A program made the position numbers and the translations under genes. Below the pieces are notes generated by a model. That model was given only the letters and a program-made list of their open reading frames with translations, had not been told where the DNA came from and ran no database searches. Below, piece after piece: positions 61,882 to 64,000 of a stretch of 64,000 bases of DNA. This stretch comes from a virus, in IMG/VR virus record IMGVR_UViG_3300035698_006802, positions 34,703 to 98,702 of that record; one strand, 5' to 3'. Positions within the stretch are counted from its first letter, which is position 1. Each line of letters opens with the position of its first letter.

Positions 61882-62456
61882 AGCCCACAAACTTTAAGTT
61901 CGTGGAGAACATCCGTGACGATGGTCGTTCCTGGCGGGATTCCTTGACAGGGTATTTCGGTCCTGGTTGGGGATGGAATCGCTTCAGTTACCGGAAGGCA
62001 TTGCGGAAGACCGATCCCACTATGGCAAGTGAGTTTTCTCGGTTATGCCGAGAGCGGTGGAGCGCAGTGTGGCGTCCCCAATTCTTTCATGGGGGTACTT
62101 GCGAAGCTCCAGCGTGTTGGAGAGCTGCTTGTGATGTGGATCACGACAACCCCACCCACAAGGAGATCGTGGAGGCATGTTGGCCTAAGGTTTCTTTGGA
62201 GGACCAAGCCGCATGGTGGAAGACCATGTTGGAGTCTGATGGTGACCGCAACCACTTCTGCATCCCAGAGGGACATCCTGCAGCAGTCCTGTATGATGAG
62301 ATGACCGTTAATGGCATGTACCGGCACTTGTGCAAGGAACACCATAAGCCGGCAGCACAGCTCACGTTCCGGGGAAAGCGTCTTGTGCCAGGAGCCCAGA
62401 GGGTTGAAGAGGGTTCCGAGGATCTCGATGGCCTCTTCGATGAGCTGGGGATCTAG
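61878..62456 (+). CDS. Putative HNH-like zinc nuclease
   Basis: A 192-residue protein with cysteines and histidines in HNH style: CEAPACWRAACDVDHDNP (C-x4-C and a D-H pair), later HLCKEHHKPA. It could be a small HNH endonuclease or a zinc protein; the catalytic HNN part is not obvious. It begins at GTG coupled to the 59-residue gene and overlaps the minus-strand gene at its end by 4 bases. Confidence 0.45.
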   Translation: MKPTNFKFVENIRDDGRSWRDSLTGYFGPGWGWNRFSYRKALRKTDPTMASEFSRLCRERWSAVWRPQFFHGGTCEAPACWRAACDVDHDNPTHKEIVEACWPKVSLEDQAAWWKTMLESDGDRNHFCIPEGHPAAVLYDEMTVNGMYRHLCKEHHKPAAQLTFRGKRLVPGAQRVEEGSEDLDGLFDELGI

Positions 62457-62680
62457 CCGCCGTAGTGGGAGATGCCCTGCATGATGGCGACGAGGATGCC
62501 GATGAGTCCCGTGACTCCTCCGACAGCCATCACAGCCATGGCAGCCATGTGGCCATTGAACGTGGAGCCAAATTCCTGGTGTCCCTTGAAGGATCGGCCC
62601 ATGTTGACACCTGCGAAGGCAAACGCCAGGAATGAGATGATGACGCCTGCGATGAGGATGTAGAAACCAGTGAACGGCAT
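62453..62680 (-). CDS. Small membrane protein with two transmembrane segments
   Basis: A 75-residue minus-strand protein: a first hydrophobic segment (FYILIAGVIISFLAFAFAGV), a short loop, then a second (AAMAVMAVGGVTGLIGILVAIM). Probably inserted in the host inner membrane. Promoter copy E lies just upstream. A membrane-active early protein or a holin-like function is possible; no evidence for lysis genes nearby. Confidence 0.65.
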   Translation of the reverse strand: MPFTGFYILIAGVIISFLAFAFAGVNMGRSFKGHQEFGSTFNGHMAAMAVMAVGGVTGLIGILVAIMQGISHYGG

Positions 62681-62693
62681 GTGGAACTCCTTG

Positions 62694-62728
62694 TAGCCCT
62701 ACTACGCGGCCTGGGGGGTTTTGAAACC
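62694..62728 (-). promoter_or_regulatory. Minus-strand ECF-like promoter, copy E
   Basis: GGTTTCAA, 13 nt, GCGTAGTAGGGCTA on the minus strand, then AAGGAG ribosome site and ATG at 62680. Same block spacing as the other four. Confidence 0.75.
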
Positions 62729-62765
62729 TTCTTCTAGGGTATAGCCCCCCACTAGGAGATTCCTG

Positions 62766-63434
62766 ATGTCCCATAGTCGACGTTCCCTTCTCGGTGCCCT
62801 TGGCGGCATGGCTGCTCTCCTTCCGTTGTCGGGGTGGGCAAAAGACTCTGTAGATGGGTTCCCGCAGCCCAACGGGTCTGGGATGGGTTTGCCCCCTCTG
62901 ACCATTTGGGAGGAGCATACAGATCTGGTGTTGGACGGGGAGCTGGTTCCTGTTCACCACATCCACATGAATGTGTTCGACGGGCTGGACGGGACAGGGG
63001 GCATTGCTGTTTTGTTCGACATCCCTTCAGATCGCCAGATCCTTGATGGGGGTCCACAGACCGCTTTGCCTGCGAACTACGTTCACCATGTTCGGAGCCG
63101 CCGGATCGTCCTCACGCTGTTTGAGTACAACCCCCAGGCTCGGTGCATCGTTGGGGAGGAGGTATACGATGCGGACACGGGTGAGATCTTCCAGAAGAAC
63201 CCTGGGGACACGCTTGAGGAACGGCTTGGTGATGTGATCAAGGCAGCCCGCACAAGTGGGGTCGACGCTGTCCCTGATTTCACGAAGGGTTATGCCGTCT
63301 GGGTCACACAGGACGGTCCTGGGTACGAGCACCCGAAGCACGCCATGGCGTACCTCCCCTACAAGGTATCCCTGGATGACATGACCACCATCGTTCCGAT
63401 TCGGATGGTGAAGGCATCGGTCACCCGGGCGTAG
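62766..63434 (+). CDS. Exported protein with Tat-like signal peptide
   Basis: A 222-residue protein. The N-terminus SHSRRSLLGALGGMAALLPLSGWA fits a twin-arginine signal (S-R-R-x-L-L, hydrophobic core, likely cut after SGWA). The mature part has no motif I recognise, a beta-rich mix such as 'VPVHHIHMNVFDGLDGTGGIAVLFDIP'. TAGGAG ribosome site. An exported or virion-surface role in the infected cell is possible. The downstream minus-strand gene ends right after its stop. Confidence 0.6.
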   Translation: MSHSRRSLLGALGGMAALLPLSGWAKDSVDGFPQPNGSGMGLPPLTIWEEHTDLVLDGELVPVHHIHMNVFDGLDGTGGIAVLFDIPSDRQILDGGPQTALPANYVHHVRSRRIVLTLFEYNPQARCIVGEEVYDADTGEIFQKNPGDTLEERLGDVIKAARTSGVDAVPDFTKGYAVWVTQDGPGYEHPKHAMAYLPYKVSLDDMTTIVPIRMVKASVTRA

Positions 63435-63860
63435 CTACCAAGCGTTGAGCTGAAGTGCCCTTCCATTCTCGCTGGCGTGTGTGATTGGTCTGGTGTGCCA
63501 GACTCCACCATCGTCTACCATGGCAGCTTGTACTGGGGTCGTGCCAGGGAACTTCTTCAAGGCTTTGAGCAGTTGTCCTGCAGTGCCGCGTCCCGCCCAA
63601 TCTCCGTTGATCTGGGCATTTCCGGATACTCGTAGGATTTGAGGGTTCACGTCCACGAACACTGCATCAGGGAACTTCCCAGCGATCCCGACTGAAATCG
63701 AGGGTGAGAATTCTTCCAGTTCCGCCATCAGTTCTGCAACGGTCATGGGCCGTGCTGCCTTTTTGGTGAGAAGCTGGAGCAGGGCACGTCGTTCTTCCCC
63801 TGGGGGAAGGTGCTGGCGAGGCGGATGGTCTTTGAGCGGAGTTTGGGCATGGGTCCTCAC
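63435..63860 (-). CDS. Hypothetical minus-strand protein, start uncertain
   Basis: About 141 residues if it starts at GTG 63860; the open frame continues to the window edge, so the true start could lie further upstream. Helical with 'AELMAELEEFSPSISVGIAGKFPDAVFVDVNPQILRVSGNAQ'. No motif recognised. A weak, two-base-shorter version of the minus promoter (GTTACAA...GTAGTGAGG) occurs upstream. Confidence 0.5.
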   Translation of the reverse strand: MRTHAQTPLKDHPPRQHLPPGEERRALLQLLTKKAARPMTVAELMAELEEFSPSISVGIAGKFPDAVFVDVNPQILRVSGNAQINGDWAGRGTAGQLLKALKKFPGTTPVQAAMVDDGGVWHTRPITHASENGRALQLNAW

Positions 63861-64000
63861 TACATAGCAGGCAGTATTGTAACTGAAGGCTTGATATGTG
63901 CTCCTTTCTTGTGCTATATTGTCCTTTGTACGGGAAGAAGCTTCAATTGGTCCGCTCCTCCAACCATCCTTTGATGTTCGCAAACTCCGGAAAACGATCC

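Noticed and set aside
63841-63900. A sixth copy of the minus-strand promoter (GTTACAA-N13-GTAGTGAGG)
   Set aside because: The spacing to the GTAGTG block is two bases shorter than in the five good copies and the GCG is missing. It may be a decayed version but I do not list it.

Overview
This window is part of a large double-stranded DNA tailed bacteriophage genome (Caudoviricetes). The evidence is a large terminase, portal, prohead-protease-like protein, scaffold, HK97-type major capsid protein and tail-fibre-like proteins on one backbone with a full recombination and replication gene set. GC content is fairly high, genes are tightly packed with many ATGA/GTGA stop-start overlaps, and GTG and TTG starts are common. 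No host is identified: a B12-dependent ribonucleotide reductase and a Tat-like signal peptide only say that it is a bacterium. No tail sheath, tape measure or DNA polymerase was recognised, so the genome probably extends beyond the window.

Layout: (1) 286-7873, class II ribonucleotide reductase, RecD2-like helicase, a UvsY-like protein with long acidic repeats, and a gp32-like single-strand binding protein. (2) 7899-22890, recombination and replication: RuvC-like resolvase, RecA/UvsX recombinase, a Rad50 ATPase that appears split at its zinc hook into two distant genes, two tandem DNA methyltransferase paralogues, Mre11-like nuclease, Cas4/RecB-like nuclease, sliding clamp, TOPRIM primase and DnaX-like clamp loader, then a NusG-like and a sigma-like protein. 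(3) 22950-31544, virion and accessory structural genes, including a beta-helix fibre with an inserted domain. (4) 30858-36249, terminase and portal module. (5) 36209-37866, a minus-strand cluster of small genes. (6) 37934-52476, very large multi-domain proteins: a 1358-residue protein with two HExxH domains; a tRNA-nucleotidyltransferase-like gene interrupted by a homing endonuclease and continuing into a 2H-phosphoesterase protein; and a 2257-residue protein with a phosphoribosyltransferase-like domain and two type IB topoisomerase-like domains. (7) 52610-58929, head module ending at a strong terminator. (8) 59065-63860, mobile and accessory genes: a LAGLIDADG endonuclease-methyltransferase-zinc finger fusion, a putative HNH protein, a membrane protein and a Tat-signal protein.

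Most genes run on the plus strand. Five minus-strand transcription units are each preceded by one 36-bp element, GGTTTCAA-N13-GCGTAGTAGGGG, with identical spacing. It looks like an ECF-sigma-type promoter (GGTTTC, 16 nt, CGTA), and the phage also encodes a sigma-region-4-like protein. This private promoter class is one of the strongest unexplained signals here.

The large virion-region proteins share short motifs of the form (K/R)-(V/L)-A-(S/A)-(R/K/Q)-(F/Y/W), often at apparent domain boundaries. That suggests proteolytic processing or a capsid-targeting signal, so that enzymes (topoisomerases, peptidase-like domains, RNA-end enzymes) may be packaged in the head and ejected into the host. This is inference from sequence pattern; no function was tested and no database was searched.
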